Assembly (NCBI GenBank): GCA_026125285.1
Contig: JAHCLO010000045.1
Location: 1 to 44,208, forward strand
DNA from: Verrucomicrobiia bacterium
GTDB lineage: Bacteria; Verrucomicrobiota; Verrucomicrobiia; Limisphaerales; JADLHS01
Direction of reading: 5' to 3'
DNA: 44,208 nt
The translations under genes were made by a program, and so were the position numbers. The stretch's first letter is position 1, and each line of letters begins with the position of its first letter. The notes under the pieces were generated by a model, which had not been told where the DNA came from, did no database searches, and saw only the letters and a list, made by a program, of their open reading frames with translations. Of this stretch, positions 8,447 through 15,311 are shown one piece after another.

Positions 8447-9811
8447 ATGCCTTCCGCTGCGCCCCATCCGCCTGCGGCCGTCGCTCCGACTCGAATTCCG
8501 AAACCGGCAGAGGCGAGCGCGGCAAGGCGCGCACGCGAATCCGCGAAACCTGTCGTCATCGTGGCCGTCCTGCTGGGTGCGTTCTTTCTGCTGCAAAGCT
8601 GGATTCCGCTGCGCAGCGCCGTCCAAATCGGTGCGGATGAAGGGTTCGAGGTGGCCAAGGCCACGTTGTGTTTGCACGGACACAAGCTCTACAGCGAGGT
8701 GTGGAATGATCAGCCGCCGTTGCATACGTGGTTGATTACCCAGGTCCTCAAAATTCAGTGGAACAAGCCCCCGCCCAAGAACCTCGACGTAGCGGCGGCT
8801 CGGCAGACCGCCGCCATTCCCACCCCAGCCAGTGTGCGGCGCTCGACCGAGACGCCGCTACGGTTCATGTCCCCGATGCGTGTCCATTGGTGGAGGTCGG
8901 AACTGAACAGGAGCCGCCATCTGGTAACGCCGACTTTCCAGTCGGCGCGGTCGCCGGTTGGAAAACCGGCGCTACCCGAGTTGGAACTGACGTCCGCCGC
9001 CACGGAACCGGGCACGACGGACGGGAGCGACGCGCTGTCCCACGACCACACTGACAGGCAGGATGCGCTGTCCCACTACTCGATTCTGGGACCGCGGCTG
9101 GTGACGAGCGCGTTTACTGCGGTGTTGCTGGTGAGCGTGTTCGTCATCGTCTGGCGCATTTCCGGGCTTCTGATGGGCACATTGACCACCGCGTTGCTGC
9201 TCGTCTCGCCGGGCTTTCTGGAACTGAGTTCCTCGTGCATGTTGGAGATACCGTCGCTGGCCACCGCCCTTGCCGGGCTTTGTGTTCTGGTTGTCGTGCG
9301 GCCCGGGCGCTGGCACGCGGCGGAAATCTTCTGCGGAATTTTGTTCGGCCTCGCGGCGCTGATGAAGCTGGTGCCGCTGTATTTGTTGCCGTTGGCGCCG
9401 CTGATCGTGTGGCTGCGAGCGGTAGGGCGCGTCACTCCGTGCGCGCCGGAGCTTCCCACACCAGGCGGCGCGCACGGAGTGACGCGCCCTACCTTGCCCA
9501 AGAGAGGGTGGTCTTTAGACCGGGTGAGGGGTTCGTTCGCGCCCACCAACGTGCTGGAGTCCTTCCGCCGTTTGTGCGTACCCGTGCTGGTGATCGGCGT
9601 GAGCCTTGCCGCCACCTTTGCCGCCGTGGATTGGCTGATCGAGCGGGGCGCGTATCTGGTTCATTTCGGCCAATCGTGGTCCTCGCATTTCGGCGGCGTG
9701 AAATCGTTCGAGTTTGGCTCGCCGAAGGAACACGCGTTTGACTGGAACATTCTTCTCAAAAATTGGGACCTAACGGTGCCGGCGGTTTTGGGGACTTCCG
9801 TGGTGGTGTAA
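8447..9811 (+). CDS. GT39/ArnT-like membrane glycosyltransferase, repeat-invaded and 3'-truncated
   Basis: A multi-pass membrane protein resembling dolichyl-phosphate-mannose/ArnT family transferases. TM1 (about residues 35-52) is followed by the conserved acidic motif GADEGFEVAKA and WNDQPPLHTWL, and later by TM segments such as LVTSAFTAVLLVSVFVIVW. Between WNDQPPLHTWL and TM2 sits a ~105-residue low-similarity block made of palindromic repeats (8788-8862, 8923-8976, 9029-9079). A further repeat-derived peptide (VGRVTPCAP...GAHGVTRPT) comes from 9421-9493. All are in frame. Without them only ~325 residues of family-like sequence remain, against the ~500 usual for the family. The protein ends abruptly at VLGTSVVV, so the 3' end is probably lost. 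ATG at 8447 lies 4 bp after the pseudopilin stop. It is likely non-functional or decaying, although the frame is open. Confidence 0.7.
   Translation: MPSAAPHPPAAVAPTRIPKPAEASAARRARESAKPVVIVAVLLGAFFLLQSWIPLRSAVQIGADEGFEVAKATLCLHGHKLYSEVWNDQPPLHTWLITQVLKIQWNKPPPKNLDVAAARQTAAIPTPASVRRSTETPLRFMSPMRVHWWRSELNRSRHLVTPTFQSARSPVGKPALPELELTSAATEPGTTDGSDALSHDHTDRQDALSHYSILGPRLVTSAFTAVLLVSVFVIVWRISGLLMGTLTTALLLVSPGFLELSSSCMLEIPSLATALAGLCVLVVVRPGRWHAAEIFCGILFGLAALMKLVPLYLLPLAPLIVWLRAVGRVTPCAPELPTPGGAHGVTRPTLPKRGWSLDRVRGSFAPTNVLESFRRLCVPVLVIGVSLAATFAAVDWLIERGAYLVHFGQSWSSHFGGVKSFEFGSPKEHAFDWNILLKNWDLTVPAVLGTSVVV
8788..8862. repeat. Palindromic element family B, copy 1 (inside GT39 gene)
   Basis: The left arm 8788-8815 (starting CGTAGCGGCGGCTCGGCAG) and right arm 8836-8862 (ending GAGACGCCGCTACG) are imperfect inverted repeats of each other. 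A second copy of the same family lies in leuS at 36145-36213. The element is read through in frame as part of the glycosyltransferase. Confidence 0.75.
8923..8976. repeat. Palindromic element family C (inside GT39 gene)
   Basis: The left arm 8923-8946 (GGTAACGCCGACTTTCCAGT...) pairs imperfectly with the right arm 8953-8976 (...AAAACCGGCGCTACC). Each arm also contains its own small hairpin (GCCGAC/GTCGGC and GCCGGTT/AACCGGC), so the element could form a cruciform-like structure. Single copy in this window, translated in frame. Confidence 0.65.
9029..9079. repeat. Short direct repeat in composite insertion
   Basis: Two near-identical 18-mers, GACGCGCTGTCCCACGAC at 9029-9046 and GATGCGCTGTCCCACTAC at 9062-9079, match at 15 of 18 positions. 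They encode the duplicated peptide DALSH. They form the last part of the composite insertion in the glycosyltransferase gene. Confidence 0.55.
9421..9493. repeat. Palindromic element family A, copy 1 (inside GT39 gene)
   Basis: A perfect 27-bp inverted repeat: left arm 9421-9447 (GGTAGGGCGCGTCACTCCGT...) and right arm 9467-9493, with a 19-base loop. Two further copies lie at 30427-30505 and 35760-35833. Here it is translated in frame as VGRVTPCAP...GAHGVTRPT within the glycosyltransferase. Confidence 0.9.
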
Positions 9812-9905
9812 CCGACGAGTTTCCATTTGCAGGCTGATTCGAGAGTATCCTAAAATTCATTTGGAAGGGTACCGGGAAAGCGGTGTAATTGCCGCAAACT
9901 GCGGC

Positions 9906-10514
9906 ATGAACACATCAACCTATCGCCAAGCCATCACCGATTACATCCGCGCGAATGCGAATCCGCCGGACAAATTCAGCCATCAACCGCGCCTGTACGC
10001 ACTGGCAAGGCAGTTGGCCGAGGAACAACCGTTCGATGACGAGGTGCTTTTCGCGGCGGTGTGGATGCACGATCTGGGCGTGTTCATTGGCCACCGTCCC
10101 GAAGACCCGACCGCACTCGCGGGGTGGGACAACGTTGCGTATGCCAGGAGCGAGACGCTAGGACTGCTGCGGCAGTTTGGATTTCCTCCAGAAAAAATCC
10201 CCGCCGTCGTCGAAGTCATCCGCACGCATCTTCCCTCAAGCACACCAACTTCGTTTGAAGGCGCGTTGATGCGGGACGCCGACATTTTGGAACAACTTGG
10301 CGCGGTCGGCATTTTGCGCGCCGTCAGCAAAGTGGGCCGCGACACGCGGTTCATCCGGTTTGGCGAGGCGCTGACCGTCCTGCGGCAAAACCTCGAACAA
10401 TTGCCCGCGCAGTTGCGGCTCGCTTCCGCGCGCCGGCTGGCGGAGCCGCGCATCCAGTTGTTGAAAGCGTTTCTGGAGGCGGCGGAAGCTGAGGCGGGCG
10501 GAACCGAATGGTGA
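9906..10514 (+). CDS. HD-domain phosphohydrolase
   Basis: 202 residues from ATG 9906 (MNTSTYRQAITDY). An upstream in-frame Met at 9861 would add 15 unlikely residues. The HD-superfamily metal ligands are visible in order: H in KFSHQPRL (~23), HD in VWMHDLGVF (~53-54), and D in MRDADILEQLG (~121). These proteins are metal-dependent phosphohydrolases, and small stand-alone members act on nucleotides or are uncharacterised. The substrate cannot be read from the sequence. It sits alone between the truncated glycosyltransferase and a convergent LysR-type regulator. Confidence 0.85.
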   Translation: MNTSTYRQAITDYIRANANPPDKFSHQPRLYALARQLAEEQPFDDEVLFAAVWMHDLGVFIGHRPEDPTALAGWDNVAYARSETLGLLRQFGFPPEKIPAVVEVIRTHLPSSTPTSFEGALMRDADILEQLGAVGILRAVSKVGRDTRFIRFGEALTVLRQNLEQLPAQLRLASARRLAEPRIQLLKAFLEAAEAEAGGTEW

Positions 10515-10554
10515 GGTCGGTTGACTCCATGGCCACGCCATCGCAGTCCAGCGC

Positions 10555-11448
10555 TCAACTCTTAGAGGCAGCCAGGCGGGCTGTGAGGCAGTTTAGGAAC
10601 TCCTTCGCCGCCCGGCCGGGTGGCCGTTGTCGCAGCCATAACGCCACGATGGTGCGCGTGGGCCTTGGTGGTTGCAGAGAACGATAAACCAGGCGTCTGG
10701 CTTGAGCCGGTTGCTGCGCCATTTTTGGGATGAGGGAAATGCCCAGCCCTGCCTGCACGAGGGCTTGCACGGTTTCGACTTGCGCGCTGCGGCAACTGAC
10801 TTGCGGATGAAAATCGCGCCGCGTGCAGAAGCGCAGGATTTGATCCCCCAGACAATGGCCTTCCTGCATGAGGATGAAACGTTCACCTTCGAGGTCGTCG
10901 GTGGAAATGGTGCGTTTGCTGGCCAAAGGATGATCCGCCGGTAACGCAAGGAGCAGTTCCTCAATGAGCAGCCTGCGGACCTCGAATCGCGGATCATTGA
11001 CGGGCAGGCTGGCGAGGATCAGGTCCAAATCACCCGCCGCAGCGAGATTCAACAGCCGCGCGGTGGTGTCTTCATGCACCACAATTTCCACGCCCGGGAA
11101 TTGCCGACTGAACGCGCTGATGACCTCCGGCAGCAGATAGGGCGCAATGGTGGGCAGGACGCCGAGCACGGCGCGGCCCCGGGTGAGTTCCTTCTCGGCG
11201 CGGGCTTCGCGCAGGGCCACGTCGAGTTCTTCCAGCACGCGCGCAGCGCGGTCCACAAACCGCCGGCCTGCCGGGGTAAGCCGCGCCTGACGGCTCAGGC
11301 GATCAAAAAGCCGTTCGCCCAATTCGTCCTCCAATTTCTGAATCTGCTGGCTGAGCGACGGCTGGGAGACGTGGCATTGTTCGGCCGCGCGGCTGAAGTT
11401 GCCCGCGATCGCCACGGCCACCGCGTAACGAAGTTGATGCAGTTCCAT
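10555..11448 (-). CDS. oxyR: OxyR-like LysR-family peroxide-sensing regulator
   Basis: 297 residues. An N-terminal winged helix-turn-helix (ELHQLRYAVAV...FSRAAEQCHVSQPSLSQQI) is followed by a LysR substrate-binding domain. The segment EGHCLGDQILRFC places cysteines at residues 199 and 208, the same positions and spacing as the redox disulfide pair of E. coli OxyR (GHCLRDQ...FC). A hydrogen-peroxide-responsive transcription activator is therefore well supported. No catalase or peroxiredoxin gene is adjacent, so its targets lie elsewhere. Upstream, on the opposite strand, is only a PDZ gene remnant. The start is ATG at 11448. Confidence 0.9.
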   Translation of the reverse strand: MELHQLRYAVAVAIAGNFSRAAEQCHVSQPSLSQQIQKLEDELGERLFDRLSRQARLTPAGRRFVDRAARVLEELDVALREARAEKELTRGRAVLGVLPTIAPYLLPEVISAFSRQFPGVEIVVHEDTTARLLNLAAAGDLDLILASLPVNDPRFEVRRLLIEELLLALPADHPLASKRTISTDDLEGERFILMQEGHCLGDQILRFCTRRDFHPQVSCRSAQVETVQALVQAGLGISLIPKMAQQPAQARRLVYRSLQPPRPTRTIVALWLRQRPPGRAAKEFLNCLTARLAASKS

Positions 11449-11482
11449 AGATGCTGCCTAAGACTGGATTAGCGCAAAGCGC

Positions 11483-11599
11483 ATGACGGAAAGTGAACTG
11501 ATCGGCCATCTCCTGCAGAACCATCAACCCGGCGAAAAAGTCCATGCCACCGTGCTCCGCGGTAGCGAGCACATCGAGCTATCCATGCCCATTCAGTGA
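11483..11599 (+). pseudogene. Remnant of a PDZ-domain (HtrA-type) gene
   Basis: A 38-codon frame (MTESELIGHLLQNHQPGEKV...) ends in a stop at 11597-11599. It matches the last strand-helix-strand part of a PDZ domain as found in DegP/HtrA-type serine proteases: the 'hydrophobic-x-x-h-L...PG-(D/E)-x-V...V-x-R-x-G' pattern, here LIGHLLQNHQPGEKV followed by ATVLRGS. Nothing of the protease domain is found upstream, where oxyR begins. It is best read as the 3' tail of a gene lost by deletion or rearrangement. It could alternatively be a coincidental short frame. Confidence 0.55.
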
Positions 11600-11647
11600 A
11601 TGGAGCATAGCCGTCTCGCCCGGTGTTTCTCAGTGAAGATGAGCGGT

Positions 11648-12433
11648 TCAAAAATCCGTATCCGGCTCTTTCAAATCCAGTTCCTTGATCCACGCGTTGC
11701 GATAGCGGACGTCGTGGCCCTCGGCCTGGAGTTTGAGGCCGCCGGGGGTGTCCGTGATGCCTTTCCCGCCGTCGTTGCCACCATCAATGCCGGAACGCGG
11801 CCCGCCCCAGACCTGGTTGATCGGGACGTTGGTGTGGACCTTGATGCCGTTGAAATACATCGTCACCAGCGCCTTTTCGATGCGCTGACCGTCTTTGAAC
11901 CGCGCCGCGCGAAACACAAGATCGTAGGCGTTCCATTTGCCAAGCCCGTTGTAGGCGTGGTACGGGGATTCGGTTTCATTGATCACCGCGCCCATGCCGT
12001 GTTTGGTTCGGTCGCCGTCGAGCACCTGGATCTCATAACGATTTTGCAGATAGACTCCACTGTTGCCGCCGGGCTGCGGAATCAGAAACTCAATGTGTAA
12101 TCGGAAATCCCGATAGGCCTTCTTGGTGACAATATCCGCCGCGCCGTACTTGCCGCCGTCGGCGGCACGGTCGTCAGTCATCACGCACGTTCCCGGGTCC
12201 ACGGGGTCGTCCACGATCTTCCATTTGATCGGCAGCGACGAATTGAACCCCGGCCCTTCCCAGTAGGTCCATTTCGCGTTGAGCATTTCACGCGAGCCGT
12301 CCAGAATCGCCTCCGCACCGGAAATCGGCTTGGCGCCAACGCCAAGGCTGGCATCCGCAGCCGAGGCGGTGAAGCAACTTGCAAGGCCGGCCAGAGTCAA
12401 TGGCAGGAGTGAGCGATAAGTGGAGCGTTTCAT
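11648..12433 (-). CDS. Secreted DUF1080 (3-keto-disaccharide hydrolase-like) protein
   Basis: 261 residues with a signal peptide (MKRSTYRSLLPLTLAGLASC, cleavage after about residue 25). The concanavalin-like DUF1080 fold shows the family segments: YRDFRLHIEFLIP, then NSGVYLQNRYEIQVLD, YNGLGKWNAYDLVFRAARF, and near the end VRYRNAWIKELD. DUF1080 proteins are very common in Verrucomicrobia and Planctomycetes. Some are 3-keto-glycoside hydrolases acting in the periplasm. The precise substrate is unknown. It is alone on its strand, with ~400 bases upstream before the cold-shock gene. Confidence 0.9.
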   Translation of the reverse strand: MKRSTYRSLLPLTLAGLASCFTASAADASLGVGAKPISGAEAILDGSREMLNAKWTYWEGPGFNSSLPIKWKIVDDPVDPGTCVMTDDRAADGGKYGAADIVTKKAYRDFRLHIEFLIPQPGGNSGVYLQNRYEIQVLDGDRTKHGMGAVINETESPYHAYNGLGKWNAYDLVFRAARFKDGQRIEKALVTMYFNGIKVHTNVPINQVWGGPRSGIDGGNDGGKGITDTPGGLKLQAEGHDVRYRNAWIKELDLKEPDTDF

Positions 12434-12832
12434 AATTTTGGTCTTTCAGGCGAATCCGTGTGCGTTTCAGGTCTTCAATTAAACCGGTCGTTGAGCTTGT
12501 GCAAACATTTCCTGACCGAAACGCTGGCTGAATCAGGCCGGGTAGGGACAGGGAGCTGGCTGTTACCGGCGATTGAAGCCTCCGAGGATTTGCCGTGTGG
12601 AATCTTCTGCGGATCAGAGGGGGCGGGAGAGGACTATTCCGGGTCAACGGGGCAGCGGCGCGGGAGACGGTTTGGGAAAACAAACGCTTGACTTGGGCAT
12701 TACGAGTTTTTATTCTCTGACCCAGTTGCGGCGTATGCAGCCTTAAATAATCCCATGCGGACACACACTGGTGCGACAGTGGTGTCCGTTTGCTTTTTAG
12801 GGCGCAGTGTCACGCACTCAGGAGAGCGATAT
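12434..12832. other. Intergenic region between DUF1080 gene and csp
   Basis: 399 bases between divergent genes with no convincing coding frame. It contains the candidate csp promoter (12688-12716) and a roughly 110-base csp leader. The segment 12540-12680 is G-rich, and I see no further structure I can support. Confidence 0.6.
12688..12716 (+). promoter_or_regulatory. Candidate sigma-70 promoter of cold-shock gene
   Basis: TTGACT (12688-12693), a 17-base spacer, then TATTCT (12711-12716). Transcription would start near 12723 and give a leader of about 110 nt before the cold-shock ATG. Long 5' leaders are typical of cspA-type genes, where they act as RNA thermosensors. That role is inference here. 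Confidence 0.55.
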
Positions 12833-13042
12833 ATGGCAAGCGGCAAAGTCAAGTGGTTCGACAACAAAAAGGGATTTGGTTTCATCGCCCAGGAATCAGG
12901 TCAGGACGTTTTCGTTCACCATACGTCCATCGTCGGTGCCGGTTTCAAGACCTTGAACGAAGGCGAAGAGGTCTCCTTCGATGTGATTCCCAGCGATAAG
13001 GGACTCAAAGCCCAAAACGTCCAACGGCTGCAAGCTTCTTAG
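12833..13042 (+). CDS. Cold-shock protein (CspA family)
   Basis: 69 residues forming a single cold-shock OB-fold domain. Both RNA-binding motifs are visible: KGFGFI (RNP1) at about 13-18 and DVFVHH (RNP2) at about 25-30, following the usual GKVKWFDNKKG start. It binds single-stranded RNA or DNA and acts as an RNA chaperone. The start at ATG 12833 is set by the family N-terminus and by an AGGAGA ribosome-binding site about 8 bases upstream; the frame extends further upstream without family similarity. Monocistronic, with a possible thermoresponsive leader. Confidence 0.95.
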   Translation: MASGKVKWFDNKKGFGFIAQESGQDVFVHHTSIVGAGFKTLNEGEEVSFDVIPSDKGLKAQNVQRLQAS

Positions 13043-13142
13043 CGGCGGTTGTCATTTCGGTTGCCGGTACGGTCGTGAATTCATTTCACGGACGGGAGGT
13101 TTTTCCGTCGCTTCCACCGGCATGGTCGCATAGGCTGGGTTC

Positions 13143-14321
13143 ATGCCGGAGATGTCCGCCGCATCGGTTGCCAGCCTTTATGTTCATGTGCCCTTCTGCG
13201 CGCAGAAGTGTGAGTACTGCGCCTTTTACTCCGAGGCTTCCAGCGGCGAGTTGATCAATCGCTACGTCGCGGCGCTCCTGCGCGAAACTGACATCGTCGC
13301 GTCGGATTGCCGGCTTGGCACCGTCTTTTTTGGTGGCGGCACCCCTTCGATTCTCAACCTCCGGCAGTGGGAACAGATTCTGCAGGCGATGGCGCGGGCG
13401 GGGTTGCTTGGGGCGAAGGAGTTCACGGTCGAATGTAATCCCGCCACCGTCTCGGCGGACAAGGCGGCGTTGCTTCGTTCCTATGGTGTCAACCGCATCT
13501 CCATGGGTGTCCAGTCGCTCGACGAGCAATTGCTCGACCGCTTGGGCCGCGTCCACTCCCGCGGCATGGTGTTCAAGTCCTTTGACACCCTTCGCGCGGC
13601 CGGCTTTGAGAACATCAACCTGGATCTTATGTTTGCCATCCCTGGACAAACCATGGACATCTGGCACGCCACGCTCACCGAGGTTCTGGCAATGGGCAGT
13701 GAACATCTCTCCAGTTACGAGGTGATTTACGAGGACGACACCCCACTGTTCGCGCAGTTGCGGGCCGGAGAATTCGACGTGGATGAAGACCTGGCCTGCG
13801 CCATGTATGAGGAATTGGTCGAACGCGCTGGCAGCGCGGGGTATCACCAATACGAGGTCGCGAATTTTGCCCGCGACCGTGCCTCCAGCCTCGCCGCCTA
13901 CACCCGCGACCTGCCGGCCTTTGCGTGCCGGCACAACGTGAACTATTGGCGGGGTGGAGATTATCACGGCCTCGGTCCCAGCGCCGCCGGTTACATAGGT
14001 GGGGTGCGCACCAAAAACTGGTCCAACACACAACTCTACTGTGAACAACTGGAGAACGGCCGACGCGCCATCGAATCGCGCGAAGCGCTCTCCCCGCTGG
14101 CGCGAGCGGGCGAGACGGCGGCGTTCGGTCTGCGCCTGGTGAGCGGCTGGCCCTTTGAAGAATTCCGGCGCGTGACCGGGCACGATTTGCGCGAGCATTG
14201 GGCGACGGACATGGACCAGTTGGCGGAGCGCGGTTGGGGCACGCGCTCAAGCGATCGCTTTATGCTGACCCGCTCCGGTTTGCGGTTCGCCGATGCGGCC
14301 GCGGAGTTGTTTCTGCGTTAA
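13143..14321 (+). CDS. hemW: HemW-like radical SAM heme chaperone
   Basis: 392 residues. The radical-SAM cluster motif is C19-AQK-C23-EY-C26, followed by the glycine-rich FFGGGTPS (SAM binding), ECNPATV, and NRISMGVQSLD. The C-terminal HemN-type domain has CRHNVNYWRGGDYHGLG. HemW (often misannotated as coproporphyrinogen III oxidase) binds heme and delivers it to respiratory proteins. Relative to the familiar sequence, about 11-14 extra residues sit before CRHN (13879-13911 region), flanked by a 9-bp direct repeat. The ATG at 13143 precedes two more Met codons close by. It leads a probable operon, with the next start 15 bp downstream. Confidence 0.92.
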   Translation: MPEMSAASVASLYVHVPFCAQKCEYCAFYSEASSGELINRYVAALLRETDIVASDCRLGTVFFGGGTPSILNLRQWEQILQAMARAGLLGAKEFTVECNPATVSADKAALLRSYGVNRISMGVQSLDEQLLDRLGRVHSRGMVFKSFDTLRAAGFENINLDLMFAIPGQTMDIWHATLTEVLAMGSEHLSSYEVIYEDDTPLFAQLRAGEFDVDEDLACAMYEELVERAGSAGYHQYEVANFARDRASSLAAYTRDLPAFACRHNVNYWRGGDYHGLGPSAAGYIGGVRTKNWSNTQLYCEQLENGRRAIESREALSPLARAGETAAFGLRLVSGWPFEEFRRVTGHDLREHWATDMDQLAERGWGTRSSDRFMLTRSGLRFADAAAELFLR

Positions 14322-14336
14322 CCGATTTTGTCCACC

Positions 14337-15296
14337 ATGGGCGTCATTGGCATTGACCTGGGAGCCACCAAAGTGGCGGGGGCAATTTTTGACGCCCGTG
14401 GGAAGATTCTGTCCCGGTTGCAGGTTGACCTCGCCGGTCGTGCGGGGAACGCCGTTGGGAAACTGATTCAACGTCAGCTTGGCACCTTGCGTGCGACCGC
14501 GCGCCGTCGGCAAATCAGCATTGCAGCCATTGGTCTATGCGTGCCGGGTATTGCGCGCGCGAAGACTGGCCGGGTCTGGGCGCCGAACATTCCTGGATGG
14601 GAAGATTATCCGCTACGCACCGAGATCCTCGCCGCTGTGGCCGATGCCGGGATCCCCGTGGTGGTGGATAATGACCGGGCGGCCTGCATTCTTGGTGAAC
14701 TTTGGCGGGGCGCGGCACGGGGCTGCCGTCATGCGATCTTTCTCGCGGTGGGCACCGGCATTGGCGCGGGAATTCTGGTGGACGGTCAGGTGCTGCGGGG
14801 TGCCTGCGGCATCGCCGGCTCCATTGGCTGGTGGGCCTTGAGCCGGCCGTATCACCCGGCTTATTCCGGTTGCGGCGATTTCGAGTCACATGCCTCCGGC
14901 GCGGGTCTGGCGAAGGCCGCAGTGGAGCTTATCTCGCAAATGCCGGATTACAACGGCCCGTTGACACGAAAGCGCGAACTTACGGCGTTCGATTTGTTCG
15001 CCGCCTATCCGACCCGTGATCCAGTCGCGACGCGCGTCCTCCACACGGCCGTGGCATATTGGGGCGCGGCATGTGCCAATCTCGTCAGCCTGTTCAATCC
15101 CCAGAAGATCATTTTCGGCGGTGGGGTCTTTGGTCCGGCCACGCAGTTTCTCAGAGCCATCAGAATGGAGGCGCAGAAGTGGGCGCAACCAGTTGCCATC
15201 CGTCAGGTGAGGTTTGTCGCCTCGCAACTGGGCAACGACGCCGCGCTTTGCGGAGCGGGGTATTTGGCTTTGCGATTGGCGGGCGACTCGCGTTAA
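14337..15296 (+). CDS. ROK-family sugar kinase
   Basis: 319 residues from ATG 14337 (MGVIGIDLGATKVAGAIFD), with the ATP phosphate-binding loop DLGATK. The catalytic region VVVDNDRAACILGEL has the base Asp in DND (~111-113), then FLAVGTGIGAGILVDG. ROK proteins are glucokinases, N-acetylmannosamine or N-acetylglucosamine kinases, or repressors; no DNA-binding domain is present here, so a kinase is expected. The zinc site normally reads CxCGxxGCxExxxSG. Here it is YSGCGDFESHASG, retaining a single Cys, so zinc binding is probably lost or altered. Located between hemW and an MFS sugar permease gene (15 bp gaps). Confidence 0.88.
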   Translation: MGVIGIDLGATKVAGAIFDARGKILSRLQVDLAGRAGNAVGKLIQRQLGTLRATARRRQISIAAIGLCVPGIARAKTGRVWAPNIPGWEDYPLRTEILAAVADAGIPVVVDNDRAACILGELWRGAARGCRHAIFLAVGTGIGAGILVDGQVLRGACGIAGSIGWWALSRPYHPAYSGCGDFESHASGAGLAKAAVELISQMPDYNGPLTRKRELTAFDLFAAYPTRDPVATRVLHTAVAYWGAACANLVSLFNPQKIIFGGGVFGPATQFLRAIRMEAQKWAQPVAIRQVRFVASQLGNDAALCGAGYLALRLAGDSR

Positions 15297-15311
15297 ATCT
15301 CCGCGCCAGTT

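Noticed and set aside
13086..14198. A 370-codon minus-strand frame opposite hemW
   Set aside because: hemW on the plus strand has all radical-SAM motifs; the minus frame has none.
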